DNA from: Barnesiella merdipullorum
Lineage (GTDB): Bacteria > Bacteroidota > Bacteroidia > Bacteroidales > Barnesiellaceae
Direction: 5' to 3'
DNA: 64,000 nt
NCBI GenBank assembly: GCA_019116365.1
Contig: DXBT01000035.1
Coordinates: 5,566 to 69,565, forward strand
Made by a program: the position numbers and the translations under genes
The notes under the pieces: generated by a model
Databases searched by the model: none
Seen by the model: the letters and a program-made list of their open reading frames with translations, nothing else
What the model was told of the DNA's origin: nothing
Part shown: in pieces, positions 16,872 to 24,883 of the stretch
Layout of the letters: each line of letters opens with the position of its first letter
Numbering within the stretch: the first letter of the stretch is position 1

Positions 16872-17933
16872 TTAGACCAGCCACTTGGCCAGCAGGTATC
16901 CGCCACCCAGCAACCAGATGAAGAGTCCGAAGGCCAAAATGAAAGGTTTAGCTCCTGCCTGCTTGAACTTGTCAATGCTGGTGTCTGTACCCAGAGCCGT
17001 CATGGCCATGGTCAGCATAAAGGTATCGATGTATTCGATGGCTCCGTTCAGGGGAATGTCTTTCACGGTCGGGGCATCGAAGAGGTACTGGAGCAAGGAA
17101 TTCAGGCAGATGATGCCGATGAATCCGAAGGCAAACCAGGGAATGGTAATCTTGCTCTTGGCCACTGTGCCGTCGGCTGATACTTTTTTACGTCTGGCAA
17201 GGGCGAAGCTCATGATGACCAATACGGGGGCCAGGAGCATGACACGGATCATCTTAGTGATGGTGGCTGTGCCGGCAATGCCCAGCGTATCGGTGAGGTC
17301 CATCGCATTGCCTGCACCGGCAACGTGGGCCACTTCGTGCAGAGTACTTCCTGTGTAGATGGCCACCTGGGTATCGGACAGACTGGAGAGCAGCCCTGAT
17401 CGGTACATGATGGGATAGAGGAACATGGCAATGGTCCCGAAGATAACCACCGTCGATACGGCGATGGCGGTCTTGTGGCCTTCGCACTTGATAACCGGCT
17501 CGGCACCGAGTACGGCGGCTGCACCACAGATGGCACTGCCGGTAGAGGTAATCAGGGCGGTGTCTTTGTCTATCTTCAACAGTTTGCCCAGGAAGATGCC
17601 CAGGAAGATGGTGCCGCAAACGATGATGCTGTCTATCGCGATGGCCGGGAGACCTACGGCGGCCACTTCGGTCAGCGTCAGCCGGAAACCGTAGAGCACG
17701 ATACCGGCCCGCAAAATCTGTTTCGAGCAGAATTTAATACCCGGCACCCACGTATCGGGCAGTCGGTTGCGCAGGCTGTTGGCATAGAGCATACCCAGAA
17801 TGATACCCACGATGAGCGGGCTGAGTGAGAGGTTTTTTATGAATTGGATTTCGGCAATGTAGAAGGCCGAAAACGAAAAGAGTACAATCAAAAGAATACC
17901 GTGGAGTACGTTCCCTTGTTTTTCGTTGATCAT
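16872..17933 (-). CDS. YeiH-family putative sulfate exporter
   Basis: I use the ATG at 17933 (MINEKQGNVLHGIL), giving 353 residues; the frame extends 34 codons further upstream with no hydrophobic or conserved content. The protein has about ten membrane segments. It carries the Cons_hypoth698/YeiH signatures SLSPLIVGIILGMLYAN, LRAGIVLYGFRLTLTE, ITSTGSAICGAAAVLGAEPVI and TGSTLHEVAHVAGAGNAM. The family is annotated as inner-membrane anion (sulfate or taurine-derived) exporters, with little direct evidence. A TACCTTTG promoter element lies 40 bases upstream. Confidence 0.88.
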   Translation of the reverse strand: MINEKQGNVLHGILLIVLFSFSAFYIAEIQFIKNLSLSPLIVGIILGMLYANSLRNRLPDTWVPGIKFCSKQILRAGIVLYGFRLTLTEVAAVGLPAIAIDSIIVCGTIFLGIFLGKLLKIDKDTALITSTGSAICGAAAVLGAEPVIKCEGHKTAIAVSTVVIFGTIAMFLYPIMYRSGLLSSLSDTQVAIYTGSTLHEVAHVAGAGNAMDLTDTLGIAGTATITKMIRVMLLAPVLVIMSFALARRKKVSADGTVAKSKITIPWFAFGFIGIICLNSLLQYLFDAPTVKDIPLNGAIEYIDTFMLTMAMTALGTDTSIDKFKQAGAKPFILAFGLFIWLLGGGYLLAKWLV

Positions 17934-17974
17934 GACTGTTGAATAATTAGAGTGTATTTTTTTGTTTCGCGCTG

Positions 17975-17982
17975 CAAAGGTA
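17975..17982 (-). promoter_or_regulatory. -7 element upstream of yeiH
   Basis: The minus strand reads TACCTTTG, 42 bases before the ATG. The -33 box is not recognisable. Confidence 0.5.
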
Positions 17983-18072
17983 AGCGAATATTCCGAAAGA
18001 AGCGATTTCTTTGTCGTTATAAGCCATAACCTCACGTTATACCCTTTGCGACCCCGGGGCCGTTTAAACGCA

Positions 18073-18104
18073 AGCCGGGCTACCCGTTAAAGGGTAGCCC
18101 GGCT
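18073..18104 (-). terminator. Terminator hairpin after the gamma-carbonic anhydrase-like gene
   Basis: AGCCGGGCTACCC (18073-18085) and GGGTAGCCCGGCT (18092-18104) form a 13-bp GC-rich stem with a 6-nt loop just past the stop at 18130. The downstream T run on the minus strand is weak. Confidence 0.6.
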
Positions 18105-18129
18105 GTATGAGAGGGGAGAACGAGGAGGG

Positions 18130-18648
18130 TTATTCCTCTTCGTACCAGGTCGAGTACATGAGGTAGTTTCTGGCAATCTTCTGGTTGATCTCTTTCGACT
18201 GCTCGGGATCGACCATCTTGATAAATTTGGCCGGTGTCCCGCCCCAGAGTTCGCCAGGCTTGATAACCGTGTTGCTCAGTACAACAGCTCCGGCGGCAAC
18301 GATGGCGCCTTCGCCTACCACGGCGTGGTCGAGCACGACAGCCCCCATACCCACGAGAGCACCGTTGTGTATGGTGGCTCCGTGTATGGTCACGTTGTGA
18401 CCTATCGACACGTCGTCGCCAATCTCGATGGTCGATTTCTCGTAGAGGGTGTGCAGCACCGAGCCGTCTTGTATGTTCACCCGGTTGCCAATGCGTATCG
18501 AGTTGACATCGCCACGCAGCACGGCTCCGAACCAGATGCTACATTCGTCGCCGATGACGGTGTCGCCGATGAGTACGGCCGTATCGGCCAGGAAGCAATT
18601 TTTGCCGACTTGGGGCGTGAAGCCCCGCACAGATTTTATAAGTGCCAT
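18130..18648 (-). CDS. Gamma-carbonic anhydrase-like hexapeptide-repeat protein
   Basis: A 172-residue left-handed beta-helix protein from the ATG at 18648 (MALIKSVRGFTPQVG). Hexapeptide repeats run through residues 20-130. The three histidines expected to bind metal are present as His66 (SVLHTL), His84 and His89 (GHNVTIHG); the 84/89 spacing equals the pair in the archaeal enzyme Cam. A C-terminal helix includes EINQKIARNYLMYSTWYEEE. Most relatives (YrdA, PaaY, CaiE-type) lack proven carbonic anhydrase activity, so that activity is only possible here. It lies 29 bases downstream of the aminopeptidase gene. Confidence 0.88.
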   Translation of the reverse strand: MALIKSVRGFTPQVGKNCFLADTAVLIGDTVIGDECSIWFGAVLRGDVNSIRIGNRVNIQDGSVLHTLYEKSTIEIGDDVSIGHNVTIHGATIHNGALVGMGAVVLDHAVVGEGAIVAAGAVVLSNTVIKPGELWGGTPAKFIKMVDPEQSKEINQKIARNYLMYSTWYEEE

Positions 18649-18677
18649 ATCGAATCTAATTTTTTTCTGTTTGATAC

Positions 18678-20456
18678 TTAGATAGAGGTTGTCTTGCGGT
18701 GCAGCCATTGTTGCTCCTCTTCGTTGAGCATGGGGCTGAGCCGGTCGTAAACCATCTCGTGATAGTTGTTGAGCCATTCGATCTCTTTCTCGGTCATGAT
18801 CGAGAGGTCAAGAGCCTCGGTGTCGAAGGGAAAGAGGGTGAGAGTCTCGAAGCGGTAGAACATGCCAAACTCATTCTGGTAGTCGGGGACGGTGAGAATG
18901 AGGTTTTCGCAGCGGATACCATACTCGCCCGTGCGGTAGAGCCCAGGTTCGTTCGAGGTAATCATGCCCGGCATAAGCGGGGTGGGGTTCTCTTCGAGAC
19001 GGATGTTCTGCGGCCCTTCGTGCACGTTGAGGAAGTGGCCCACGCCATGGCCTGTACCATGCAGGTAGTTGAGGTGGTCGTCCCACAGGAAGTGACGGGC
19101 CAAGGCATCGAGTTGCGAGCCACGTGTACCTTGCGGGAAGTGGCAGGTAGCCAGGGCAATGTGTCCTTTCATCACCAGCGTGAAGTCGCGTTTCTGACGG
19201 GGCGAGAGGTTACCCAGCGAAATGGTGCGGGTGATATCGGTCGTGCCGTCGAGGTACTGGGCTCCCGAGTCGATGAGCAGGAATCCGCGACGCGACAACG
19301 TGGCGTTGCTCTCGGGGGTAGCCGAGTAGTGAACGATGGCGCCGTGCTCGTTGAATCCGGCGATGGTGGCAAAGCTCTCACCCACGTAGAGGTTTTGTTG
19401 CGAGCGGAATTCGCGCAACTTCTCGGCCACGGTAATCTCGGTCACCTTGCCGCTGTCGATATTCTGTTCGAGCCAGCGGAAGAAGCGCACCAGAGCCACA
19501 CCGTCGCGAATCATGGCCTCGCGGGTGCCGGCCAACTGGGTTTCGTTTTTGATGCTCTTGAGCAGGGCGACGGGCGATTTGCCCGAAACCGAGGTGGCAT
19601 TGAGCTTATTTAATAAGGTGTAGTTGATCTTGTCGGTGTCGATAAATACCTTTTTCTCGATAGGCAGGGCGGCTACAAAGTCGAAGATGGCTTCGTAGGG
19701 CATGATTTCGACGGCATTGTTCTTCAGATACTGGCATACCGTGTCGCCCACCTTGTCTTTGTCGATGAAAAGGATGCGGCGGTCGTCGTCGATATAGGCA
19801 TAGCAAACCACTACGGGGTTACATTCCACATCGTTGCCGCGAATGTTGAAAGCCCAGGCAATCTCGTCGAGGGCAGCCATCAGCAACGCTTCGGCACCAG
19901 CCTGGTGAACCTGCTCCATGATGCGGGTCATCTTGTCGGCTACCGACTCGCCACTATATTTCTCTTCATGGATAAATACCTCGTTTTTGGGAATCGACGG
20001 GCGTTCCTTCCAAATGGTATCGAAGGGGGTGAAGTCGGAGACGAAACGCAGTCCGTGGCGCTCGAAATCCTCTTTCATCTTGGCTGCCTTGGAGGCTCCG
20101 AAGAGGGTGCCGTCGATGGCGACGGTAGCGCCTTGGGGCAGAGTATTCAAAAGCCATTGTTCGATGGTGGGAGTATCGGGCAGACCTTCTTTGAAGAGTT
20201 CGAAGCCCGAGCCCTCGAGCTGTTGTGCCGCTTGCAGAAAGTAGCGCGAGTCGGTCCACAGACCGGCCTGGTTGGTGGTTACGACAGCGGTTCCGGCCGA
20301 ACCGTTGAAACCCGAAATCCAAGTGCGTGAAGCCCAATGACTGGCATAATACTCACTTTGGTGCGGATCGGTCCCCGGTATGATAAACGCGGTAATACCG
20401 GCTTTGCCCATCTCTTCGCGCAGGGCTTTCAGTCGGGGTAATGTCGATTTGCTCAT
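18678..20456 (-). CDS. M24 family Xaa-Pro aminopeptidase
   Basis: The ATG at 20456 (MSKSTLPRLKALREEM) gives 592 residues, the long three-domain aminopeptidase P form. Two creatinase-like N-terminal domains (to about residue 310) precede the pita-bread catalytic domain. Dinuclear metal ligands are visible: Asp in LIDSGAQYLDGTTD (about 395-406), His in HGTGHGVGHFLNVHEGP (about 470) and Glu in ITSNEPGLY and GIRCENL (about 510-525). It releases the N-terminal residue from X-Pro peptides, probably in the cytosol since no signal peptide is present. It is followed closely by the gamma-carbonic anhydrase-like gene, with which it may share a transcript. Confidence 0.93.
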   Translation of the reverse strand: MSKSTLPRLKALREEMGKAGITAFIIPGTDPHQSEYYASHWASRTWISGFNGSAGTAVVTTNQAGLWTDSRYFLQAAQQLEGSGFELFKEGLPDTPTIEQWLLNTLPQGATVAIDGTLFGASKAAKMKEDFERHGLRFVSDFTPFDTIWKERPSIPKNEVFIHEEKYSGESVADKMTRIMEQVHQAGAEALLMAALDEIAWAFNIRGNDVECNPVVVCYAYIDDDRRILFIDKDKVGDTVCQYLKNNAVEIMPYEAIFDFVAALPIEKKVFIDTDKINYTLLNKLNATSVSGKSPVALLKSIKNETQLAGTREAMIRDGVALVRFFRWLEQNIDSGKVTEITVAEKLREFRSQQNLYVGESFATIAGFNEHGAIVHYSATPESNATLSRRGFLLIDSGAQYLDGTTDITRTISLGNLSPRQKRDFTLVMKGHIALATCHFPQGTRGSQLDALARHFLWDDHLNYLHGTGHGVGHFLNVHEGPQNIRLEENPTPLMPGMITSNEPGLYRTGEYGIRCENLILTVPDYQNEFGMFYRFETLTLFPFDTEALDLSIMTEKEIEWLNNYHEMVYDRLSPMLNEEEQQWLHRKTTSI

Positions 20457-20714
20457 AATATCTATATTTTTGATGTGTGTACCTATCTGTCGGGCCGAAG
20501 TCATGGACGTGGCTCAAAAAGCAAGACGGCCATCGAGCCTCAAGCGGCCTGTTCACAGCCCGAAAGGGGAAAATCCCAATTGCCCGTAAAGGTAGTCATA
20601 TTTGTTAAAATAAGACGATAAAAGGGTGTGAAAATATCGGAACGAAGATGAACGGTTCCCAGAGGTCGTTTTGCAGAAAAAATATCGATGGGGCGTATTT
20701 TAGCGGTCGAAAGT
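20457..20714. other. Divergent intergenic region between the M24 peptidase and rpsU
   Basis: About 340 bases separate the two start codons, including the rpsU promoter. No open frame with coding character is seen. A weak minus-strand -7-like TACCTTTA occurs at 20587-20594. The stretch becomes AT-rich toward rpsU. Confidence 0.5.
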
Positions 20715-20745
20715 TTTGCTAATCACAAAACAATCTATAATTTTG
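20715..20745 (+). promoter_or_regulatory. Consensus Bacteroidetes promoter for rpsU
   Basis: TTTG (20715-20718), 19 bases, then TAATTTTG (20738-20745). This is an exact match to TTTG-N19-TAnnTTTG, 49 bases before the rpsU ATG. It probably drives rpsU and possibly xerC and hpf. Confidence 0.85.
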
Positions 20746-20794
20746 CACCGCAATTGTTCAAAAAGGAAATAAATAAACTAATCTCTAAATAATT

Positions 20795-20986
20795 ATGATT
20801 ATAGTTCCAGTAAAAGAAGGCGAAAACATCGAAAAGGCTTTGAAGAAATTCAAACGGAAATTTGAAAAAACAGGTGTAATAAAAGAATTGCGTAACCGTC
20901 AGGCTTTTGAAAAACCCTCGGTAACGAACCGTAAAAAGATGATGCGAGCTATCTATATTCAGAAACTCCACCAGAACGAAGAGTAA
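20795..20986 (+). CDS. rpsU: 30S ribosomal protein S21
   Basis: A 63-residue, strongly basic helical protein: MIIVPVKEGENIEKALKKFK, then EKTGVIKELRNRQAFEKPS. It matches S21 in length and in the LRxRxxFEKPS core. In Bacteroidota S21 is linked to anti-Shine-Dalgarno occlusion in the 30S subunit, which agrees with the general lack of Shine-Dalgarno sequences in this window. The promoter upstream is of full consensus. Confidence 0.96.
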   Translation: MIIVPVKEGENIEKALKKFKRKFEKTGVIKELRNRQAFEKPSVTNRKKMMRAIYIQKLHQNEE

Positions 20987-21063
20987 TTTTTTTATTGCCG
21001 GCAGGTATTGGATTTTTCAATAATTTCCCTTATATTCGTAGCGTAAGATAAAAGCTACGAGTT

Positions 21064-21945
21064 ATGCTGGTCGAATCGTTTTTAAGATATATTCGGTATG
21101 AGAAGAATCTTTCTACTCATACCGTATTGTCATATAAAAACGATTTGTTTCAGTTTAAAACGTTCCTTGAAACCCTCGCTTCCGGGTGCGAATTGCAGCA
21201 AGTTACCCCCGAGCAAGTGAGGGAGTGGATAGCCTCTTTGGCCGAGATCGGGCTGTCGGCTCGCAGCATCTCGCGCAAGGTCTCCTCGTTGCGGGCATTC
21301 TATCGCTATCTTATGGCTCAGTCGATTGTGACGGGTAGCCCGGTAAAAGATGTACGCGTGCCCAAGGTGAGAAAGAAATTGCCGGTCTATCTGCGGCGCG
21401 ACACGATGGACGAACTCCTCGACGATGTATCGTATGGCGACGACTTCGAAGGCGTGCGCGATAAACTGATAATCGAGATGTTCTATAATACCGGTATCCG
21501 TCGGGCCGAATTGATAGGGTTGAAAGACGACGACGTGCGGGCCGATGAGATAAAGGTAACCGGCAAACGCAACAAGCAGCGCCTGGTTCCCTATGGCGCC
21601 GAACTGGCCGGGATGATAGCCGAGTATCGGAAGGTGCGCAGCGAAGCCGGATACCCCGATTCGGAATACTTCTTTATAAAGAAAGACGGCGAGCCTCTCT
21701 ATCCGCAGCTGGTCTATCGGGTTGTAAAACGGGCCCTCTCGCAAGTGAGCACCCTCGAGAAGCGCAGCCCCCACGTGTTGCGGCACACCTTTGCCTCGGT
21801 CATGCTCAACAACGGAGCCGGGCTCAACAGTGTCAAGGAACTGCTCGGGCATCATTCATTGGCTTCAACCGAAGTATATACACATATTACGTTTGAAGAG
21901 CTGAAACAAAGTTATAACCAGGCTTTCCCAAAAAGAGAGCCATAA
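21064..21945 (+). CDS. xerC: Tyrosine recombinase, XerC/XerD type
   Basis: A 293-residue protein with an N-terminal SAM-like DNA-binding domain (FLRYIRYEKNLSTHTVLSY) and a C-terminal catalytic domain with all six active residues: Arg146 (GIRRAEL), Lys168 (TGKRN), His237 and Arg240 (PHVLRHTF), His263 (LGHHS) and nucleophile Tyr272 (VYTHI). Length and placement between rpsU and hpf fit the housekeeping chromosome-dimer recombinase rather than a mobile-element integrase. No dif-like site was identified in the window. Confidence 0.9.
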   Translation: MLVESFLRYIRYEKNLSTHTVLSYKNDLFQFKTFLETLASGCELQQVTPEQVREWIASLAEIGLSARSISRKVSSLRAFYRYLMAQSIVTGSPVKDVRVPKVRKKLPVYLRRDTMDELLDDVSYGDDFEGVRDKLIIEMFYNTGIRRAELIGLKDDDVRADEIKVTGKRNKQRLVPYGAELAGMIAEYRKVRSEAGYPDSEYFFIKKDGEPLYPQLVYRVVKRALSQVSTLEKRSPHVLRHTFASVMLNNGAGLNSVKELLGHHSLASTEVYTHITFEELKQSYNQAFPKREP

Positions 21946-21959
21946 AAAAAGGAGGTAAT

Positions 21960-22262
21960 ATGGAAATCCGTATTCAAGCTATTCATTTCGACGCATCAGA
22001 GAAGTTGGAAAAATTCATTCAGAAAAAAGTTTCCAAACTAGAACAATATTACGATGGCATCATTGCCGTAGAAGTTTCACTCAAAGTGGTAAAGCCCGAA
22101 ACTTCGCAAAATAAAGAAGCCGGCATAAAAGTACTCGTGCCCCGCAATGAAGCCATATTCTCGAGCAAAGTCGCTGATTCTTTTGAAGAAGCAGTCGATG
22201 TAGCCGTCGAAGCTCTCGTCAAGCAGCTGGTAAAATCCAAAGAAAAGATGAGAGAAAAATAA
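21960..22262 (+). CDS. hpf: Ribosome hibernation-promoting factor (HPF/RaiA family)
   Basis: A 100-residue protein of beta-alpha-beta-beta-beta-alpha pattern: MEIRIQAIHFDASEKLEKFI, then KKVSKLEQYYDGIIAVEVSLKV, and ending EEAVDVAVEALVKQLVKSKEK. This is the short HPF form without the long-HPF dimerisation domain. It binds the 30S decoding centre in stationary phase. It starts 14 bases after xerC. With rpsU in the same cluster, ribosome availability and a recombinase seem to be co-regulated. Confidence 0.93.
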   Translation: MEIRIQAIHFDASEKLEKFIQKKVSKLEQYYDGIIAVEVSLKVVKPETSQNKEAGIKVLVPRNEAIFSSKVADSFEEAVDVAVEALVKQLVKSKEKMREK

Positions 22263-22280
22263 AAAAAAAGCGCCGATATT

Positions 22281-22310
22281 TTTGTAGTTTAAAATTAATG
22301 CCTAAATTTG
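22281..22310 (+). promoter_or_regulatory. Promoter of the tRNA-Tyr/Gly/Thr-tuf unit
   Basis: TTTG (22281-22284), 18 bases, then TAAATTTG (22303-22310). It matches the Bacteroidetes consensus within one base of spacing. It lies about 118 bases upstream of tRNA-Tyr, leaving a transcribed leader. Confidence 0.75.
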
Positions 22311-22353
22311 CACCCGTTTCTCACCGACACGCAGCGTGAAGGACGGGTGCAAA
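22307..22353. repeat. Inverted repeat overlapping the -7 box of the tRNA-tuf promoter
   Basis: TTTGCACCCGT (22307-22317) is the exact reverse complement of ACGGGTGCAAA (22343-22353). The left arm starts inside the TAAATTTG box. A smaller stem CACG/CGTG lies between the arms. It could be an operator, or a 5' hairpin if transcription starts early enough. Confidence 0.6.
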
Positions 22354-22427
22354 ATTGTCCCGGAAAGATCGGCGGGCAGGAGATGCAAGAGGCGGCGGCC
22401 TCGGCAGGAGAGACAGATAAAAAACAA

Positions 22428-22510
22428 GGGCAAATACCAGAGTGGCCAAATGGGGCAGACTGTAAATCTGCTGGCTTACGCCTTCGGTGGTTCGAATCCA
22501 TCTTTGCCCA
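22428..22510 (+). tRNA. tRNA-Tyr (anticodon GTA)
   Basis: An 83-nt class II tRNA. Acceptor GGGCAAA pairs with TTTGCCC, anticodon GTA is at 22462-22464, and the long variable arm is followed by a T-loop TTCGAAT. CCA is not encoded. Confidence 0.95.
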
Positions 22511-22520
22511 CGAGTGAGTC

Positions 22521-22593
22521 GCGGAAGTAGCTCAGTTGATAGAGCATCAGCCTTCCAAGCTGAGGGTCGCGAGTTTGAGCCTCGTCTTCCGCT
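22521..22593 (+). tRNA. tRNA-Gly (anticodon TCC)
   Basis: Acceptor GCGGAAG pairs with CTTCCGC, and the anticodon loop shows TCC. The T-loop reads TTTGAGC rather than the usual TTCGAGC/TTCGANT, so position 56 is T instead of the near-invariant C. 73 nt, CCA not encoded. Confidence 0.92.
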
Positions 22594-22608
22594 CGAAAAG
22601 AAATTATT

Positions 22609-22683
<75 letters not shown>

Positions 22684-22725
22684 AGTTTTTAGAACGCTAA
22701 TCAATTTTATAAAAAATACAAAACT

Positions 22726-23910
22726 ATGGCAAAAGAACAGTTTCAACGTACCAAACCCCACGTAAACATTGGTACTATTGGTCACGTAGACCACGGTAAA
22801 ACGACCTTGACCGCCGCCATTACGATGGTACTTGCAAAGAAAGGTCTTTCTGAAATGCGCTCGTTCGACTCGATCGATAACGCACCTGAGGAAAAAGAGC
22901 GTGGTATTACGATTAATACTTCGCACGTAGAATATGAAACTGCAAATCGCCACTATGCACACGTTGACTGCCCGGGACACGCCGACTATGTAAAGAACAT
23001 GGTAACCGGTGCTGCTCAGATGGATGGTGCAATTATCGTGGTTGCAGCAACTGATGGTCCTATGCCTCAAACTCGTGAGCACATCCTGTTGGCTCGTCAG
23101 GTAAACGTTCCCCGTATCGTTGTATTCCTGAACAAATGTGATATGGTTGACGACGAAGAGATGCTCGAACTCGTTGAAATGGAGATGAGAGAGCTGCTCA
23201 ACGCCTATGAATATGATGGTGACAACACACCTATCATTCGTGGTTCTGCCCTCGGTGCCTTGAACGGTGAACCCAAATGGGAAGAGAAAATCATGGAGTT
23301 GATGGATGCCGTAGATACTTGGATTCCTCTGCCTCCGCGTGATGTTGATAAACCCTTCTTGATGCCTGTTGAGGACGTATTCTCGATCACTGGTCGTGGT
23401 ACTGTTGCTACGGGTCGTATCGAGGCCGGTCGTGTGAAAGTAGGCGACGAGGTACAAATTCTGGGTCTGGGTGCCGACAAGAAATCGGTTGTAACCGGTG
23501 TTGAGATGTTCCGTAAGATCCTCGACGAAGGTGAAGCTGGTGATAACGTAGGTCTGTTGCTCCGTGGTATCGACAAGAACGAAATCAAACGTGGTATGGT
23601 AATCTGCCACCCGGGACAAGTAAAACCCCACTCGGAATTCAAAGCTCAAGTTTATATCTTGAAGAAAGAAGAAGGTGGTCGTCACACTCCGTTCCACAAC
23701 CACTATCGTCCTCAATTCTACATCCGTACGCTTGACGTAACGGGCGAAATCACCCTCCCCGAAGGTGTAGAAATGGTAATGCCTGGTGACCACGTAACTA
23801 TCAACGTGAAACTCATCACTCCGGTTGCTTGCGACAAAGGTCTGCGTTTCGCAATCCGTGAAGGTGGCCGTACGGTAGGTTCGGGTCAAATCACCGAAAT
23901 CTTGGACTAA
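22726..23910 (+). CDS. tuf: Elongation factor Tu
   Basis: A 394-residue translational GTPase that delivers aminoacyl-tRNA. The G1 motif GHVDHGKT is at 19-26, G3 DCPGHADY, and G4 NKCD. Domains II and III are complete, ending VGSGQITEILD. Codon use is more uniform and AT-tolerant than in neighbouring metabolic genes, as expected for very high expression. It follows three tRNA genes on the same strand. Confidence 0.98.
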   Translation: MAKEQFQRTKPHVNIGTIGHVDHGKTTLTAAITMVLAKKGLSEMRSFDSIDNAPEEKERGITINTSHVEYETANRHYAHVDCPGHADYVKNMVTGAAQMDGAIIVVAATDGPMPQTREHILLARQVNVPRIVVFLNKCDMVDDEEMLELVEMEMRELLNAYEYDGDNTPIIRGSALGALNGEPKWEEKIMELMDAVDTWIPLPPRDVDKPFLMPVEDVFSITGRGTVATGRIEAGRVKVGDEVQILGLGADKKSVVTGVEMFRKILDEGEAGDNVGLLLRGIDKNEIKRGMVICHPGQVKPHSEFKAQVYILKKEEGGRHTPFHNHYRPQFYIRTLDVTGEITLPEGVEMVMPGDHVTINVKLITPVACDKGLRFAIREGGRTVGSGQITEILD

Positions 23911-23941
23911 TCCCTTAGGGAAATAGTTTAGATAAAATACA

Positions 23942-23970
23942 AAAATCAGCCCTCATGCAGGGCTGATTTT
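23942..23970 (+). terminator. Strong terminator hairpin between tuf and tRNA-Trp
   Basis: AAAATCAGCCCT (23942-23953) pairs perfectly with AGGGCTGATTTT (23959-23970) across a 5-nt loop. The T run is the distal part of the stem. The tRNA-Trp 5' end is at 23973, only 2 bases away. Confidence 0.75.
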
Positions 23971-23972
23971 AT

Positions 23973-24045
23973 ACGGGTCTAGCTCAGTTGGTAGAGCACT
24001 GGTCTCCAAAACCAGGTGTCGGGAGTTCGAGTCTCTCGACCCGTG
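23973..24045 (+). tRNA. tRNA-Trp (anticodon CCA)
   Basis: 73 nt. Acceptor ACGGGTC pairs with GACCCGT, anticodon CCA is at 24006-24008, and the T-loop is TTCGAGT. It is followed 17 bases later by secE. The tRNA-Trp-secE-nusG order is widespread in bacteria. Confidence 0.95.
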
Positions 24046-24062
24046 CAAAACTCAATAGAACA

Positions 24063-24260
24063 ATGAAGAAATTAAAAATACTTGCCGATATCCAGGATTC
24101 TTACAATGAACTGGTTCATAAAGTATCTTGGCCTACCAAGTCGGAGTTGGCAAATAGCGCTGTAGTGGTTATGTTCGCTTCCCTTATTATCGCTATAGTT
24201 ATATTTGCAATGGATCAATGTATTGACAAAATCATGCACCTCATTTACGGAGGTTTTTAA
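24063..24260 (+). CDS. secE: Preprotein translocase subunit SecE
   Basis: A 65-residue protein from the ATG at 24063. The conserved amphipathic segment YNELVHKVSWPTKSEL (about 14-29) precedes one membrane segment (about 33-52, SAVVVMFASLIIAIVIFAM). This is the minimal one-TM SecE form. It stabilises SecY in the inner membrane. The frame remains open into the tRNA upstream, but the ATG used gives the standard length. Confidence 0.95.
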   Translation: MKKLKILADIQDSYNELVHKVSWPTKSELANSAVVVMFASLIIAIVIFAMDQCIDKIMHLIYGGF

Positions 24261-24276
24261 GTAGGGAGGTAAATCA

Positions 24277-24822
24277 ATGTCTGAAGAGAAAAAATGCTGG
24301 TACGTACTGCGTGCCATAAGCGGAAAAGAGAGCAAGGTCAAAGAAGTTCTTGATGCCGAAATCAAGAATACTGATCTTGGCAATTATGTATTTCAGGTCT
24401 TGATACCTACCGAAAAAGTTTATACCGTACGTAATGGGAAAAAAGTAGTAAAGGAGAAAAACCTTTACTCGGGATATGTTTTTGTCGAAGCCATCTTAGT
24501 AGGTGAGGTTATTCACCATCTGCGCAACACAACCAACGTCATCGATTTCCTGGGTGGAAAATCCAATCAGCCGGAGCCCCTGCGGCCTTCGGAAGTTAAT
24601 CGTATGCTGGGGGCTGTGGACGAGTTGCAAGAAGTAGGCGACGAGCCCGCTGTTGTATATCACGTAGGCGAAACGGTAAAAGTAAACTACGGCCCCTTCA
24701 ACGGCTTTAGCGGAATTATCGAAGAGGTGAACAACGAGAAGAAGAAGCTGAAAGTGATGGTTAAGATCTTTGGTCGCAAGACCCCGTTGGAATTGGAAAA
24801 TTCGCAAGTAGAGCGGGAGTAA
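24277..24822 (+). CDS. nusG: Transcription termination/antitermination factor NusG
   Basis: A 181-residue protein. The NGN domain opens KKCWYVLRAISGKESKVKEVL and includes LYSGYVFVEAILVGEVIHHLRNTTNVIDFLG. The C-terminal KOW domain reads VGETVKVNYGPFNGFSGIIEEVNNEKKKLKV. It binds the RNA polymerase clamp and couples transcription to ribosomes or Rho. It is followed by rplK, the usual arrangement. Confidence 0.97.
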   Translation: MSEEKKCWYVLRAISGKESKVKEVLDAEIKNTDLGNYVFQVLIPTEKVYTVRNGKKVVKEKNLYSGYVFVEAILVGEVIHHLRNTTNVIDFLGGKSNQPEPLRPSEVNRMLGAVDELQEVGDEPAVVYHVGETVKVNYGPFNGFSGIIEEVNNEKKKLKVMVKIFGRKTPLELENSQVERE

Positions 24823-24883
24823 TACAAGAGGTTACGCGCTTGTATGAATCCTCGGTATTTTAATAATATCAAAATTAAAAACA

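Noticed and set aside
21064..21945. The tyrosine recombinase as a mobile-element integrase
   Set aside because: Length, full catalytic set and the rpsU-hpf context fit the housekeeping Xer enzyme, and no element borders are seen.
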